A DNA stretch of 64,000 nt from Phaeacidiphilus oryzae TH49 (GTDB lineage Bacteria > Actinomycetota > Actinomycetes > Streptomycetales > Streptomycetaceae), in NCBI RefSeq assembly GCF_000744815.1, contig NZ_JQMQ01000005.1, positions 5,909,801 through 5,973,800 of the forward strand. The letters are read 5' to 3'. The first letter of the stretch is position 1. Every line of letters starts with the position of its first letter. The notes below the pieces were generated by a model. The model did not search any database. It saw only the letters and a program-made list of their open reading frames with translations, and had not been told where the DNA came from. This document shows, one piece after another, positions 63,207-64,000 of this stretch. Made by a program: the position numbers and the translations under genes.

Positions 63207-63216
63207 GGGGCGCGGG

Positions 63217-64000
63217 TCAGGGTTGGCGGAGGAGGCCGGTGGGCCAGGCGGTCTCCGGCGTTGTCGGGGACGGGGCGGGGAGCGGGGAGGGGTCTGCGGT
63301 GTGGGGGAAGTCGGGGTCGGGGCGGTGGGTGGCGGGGAAGGCGTCGGGGAGTTGGGGGAGGGTCGTGCGGTGGGCGGGGTGGCCGAGGGGGAGCCAGACG
63401 GGCCGGTCGGGGGTGCCGAGGTCGCGGGCGGTGGTTGCGGCGGCGATATGGGCGAGGGCGGGGTGGTGGCCCAGGCGCTGGTGGAGGTGGGCTTCTCGGC
63501 GGGCGCTGTGGACGCTGAACAGGACGAGGGGTCGGGCTCCGGTGGCGTGGGCGGCCTCGGCGTAGGCGTCGAGCTTGGCGGCGAGGCGGGCGTGGGGTTC
63601 GGTACCGGTGTCGTACTCGAGGAAGAAGGCCGTCTCGCCGCCGGGGTGGGTGAGCCGGGCGTGCGCGTCGGGTTGGACGAGGTCGCCCCAGATGCGGGTG
63701 CAGCGCGGTTCGGACCACCAGCGGGTCAGCCGCACTGTCGAGGCGTGGCCGCCGTTGCTGGCGCCGTCGTGGTTGCCGGGGGTCTGGGGGCGGGCGAGGT
63801 GGGTGAGGAGGTCGTTGCAGCCGAGGTCGTGGGTGAGGGTGGGCCGGTAGGCGGTGCGGGAGGCGTGTTCGGGGTGCCAGCCGAGGGCGGCGGGGGTGGT
63901 GGCGTGGCGCAGGGCGAGGAGTTGGGCGCCGACGTGGCCGAGGACGTAGGTCTCGGGGGCGGAGCCGACGGGGAGGCGGAGGCGGAAGGAGTCGAGGAGT
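63217..64000 (-). CDS. replication-relaxation family protein (partial, N-terminus beyond window)
   Basis: The frame stays open to the window edge, and its N-terminal part lies beyond position 64000. The visible ~260 residues include RPTLTHDLGCNDLLTHLA, LTRWWSEPRCTRIWGDLVQ and DAHARLTHPGG, then FFLEYDTGTEP, which is the conserved core of actinobacterial replication-relaxation proteins. These are found on conjugative plasmids and integrative elements and are thought to act in element replication or transfer. The C-terminus is Pro/Thr-rich. An internal GTG near 63735 is not the start. Confidence 0.82.
   Translation of the reverse strand, partial: LLDSFRLRLPVGSAPETYVLGHVGAQLLALRHATTPAALGWHPEHASRTAYRPTLTHDLGCNDLLTHLARPQTPGNHDGASNGGHASTVRLTRWWSEPRCTRIWGDLVQPDAHARLTHPGGETAFFLEYDTGTEPHARLAAKLDAYAEAAHATGARPLVLFSVHSARREAHLHQRLGHHPALAHIAAATTARDLGTPDRPVWLPLGHPAHRTTLPQLPDAFPATHRPDPDFPHTADPSPLPAPSPTTPETAWPTGLLRQP

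Overview
The window is very GC-rich, uses codons with G/C in the third position almost throughout, starts many genes at GTG, and carries typical high-GC actinobacterial families: a GlgC/GlgA glycogen pair, WXG100-type proteins, a CtaG copper/oxidase assembly protein, XRE-TPR regulators beside anti-sigma-like ATPases, and replication-relaxation proteins. Together these point to Streptomyces or a close relative (Streptomycetaceae). The species cannot be named from the sequence alone.

Positions 1-28,087 look like chromosome backbone. In order they hold: phosphoglucomutase, glycogen synthase and ADP-glucose pyrophosphorylase; glutamate decarboxylase; a GNAT-like acyltransferase; an adenosine-deaminase-like protein with a substituted metal ligand; a TetR regulator; a two-gene wall-polysaccharide/teichoic-acid type ABC exporter; CtaG; DedA; a secreted gamma-glutamyltransferase; exonuclease III; a PIG-V-like membrane mannosyltransferase; a four-gene catabolic operon (two amidohydrolases, an SDR, an acetoacetate-decarboxylase-like protein) divergent from a TetR regulator with a perfect palindrome at the junction; a WXG100 protein and a WXG100-like/transglycosylase secreted protein; and a reductive pyrimidine-type catabolic operon (beta-ureidopropionase-like nitrilase, class III aminotransferase, dihydropyrimidinase). 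In the last operon the dihydropyrimidinase gene exists first as a broken 5' copy and then as a complete diverged copy.

Positions 28,088-38,919 are accessory. A largely non-coding kilobase with phased TGACGCT repeats leads to two predicted nucleases (a CoiA-like protein with zinc-finger cysteines and a NucS/DUF5655-like protein), then a type I-E-like CRISPR array of 38 repeat units with no cas genes in the window. Repeat decay places the trailer on the left and the leader on the right. The leader-proximal repeat is cut by an intact IS256-family element, and no leader is visible beyond it. To the right of the IS lie a MoxR-type AAA+ ATPase whose 5' end may also have been cut, a von Willebrand factor A protein and a small unknown protein.

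Positions 39,218-46,664 hold a MurG-like glycosyltransferase convergent with a compact operon (dTDP-glucose 4,6-dehydratase, ATP-grasp enzyme, DegT aminotransferase, low-molecular-weight tyrosine phosphatase), then an anti-sigma-like ATPase divergent from an XRE-TPR regulator and a SLOG-like protein. The five enzyme genes could form a small, possibly undescribed, saccharide or nucleoside pathway.

Positions 46,735-60,539 form a polymorphic-toxin locus. A 1402-residue secreted protein with a degenerate SGNH domain diverges from a ~2380-residue secreted RHS protein that ends in a Hint domain and an ADP-ribosyltransferase-like (HYD1-type) toxin tip. A probable immunity gene follows, then a startless orphan cassette (Hint remnant plus GIY-YIG-like tip) with its own DUF4259-type immunity gene. 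The cassette is joined out of frame to a transposase fragment. Positions 60,690-64,000 hold a decayed ISAs1-type transposase and three genes of a conjugative or integrative element (winged-helix protein, transglycosylase/NlpC protein, partial replication-relaxation protein).
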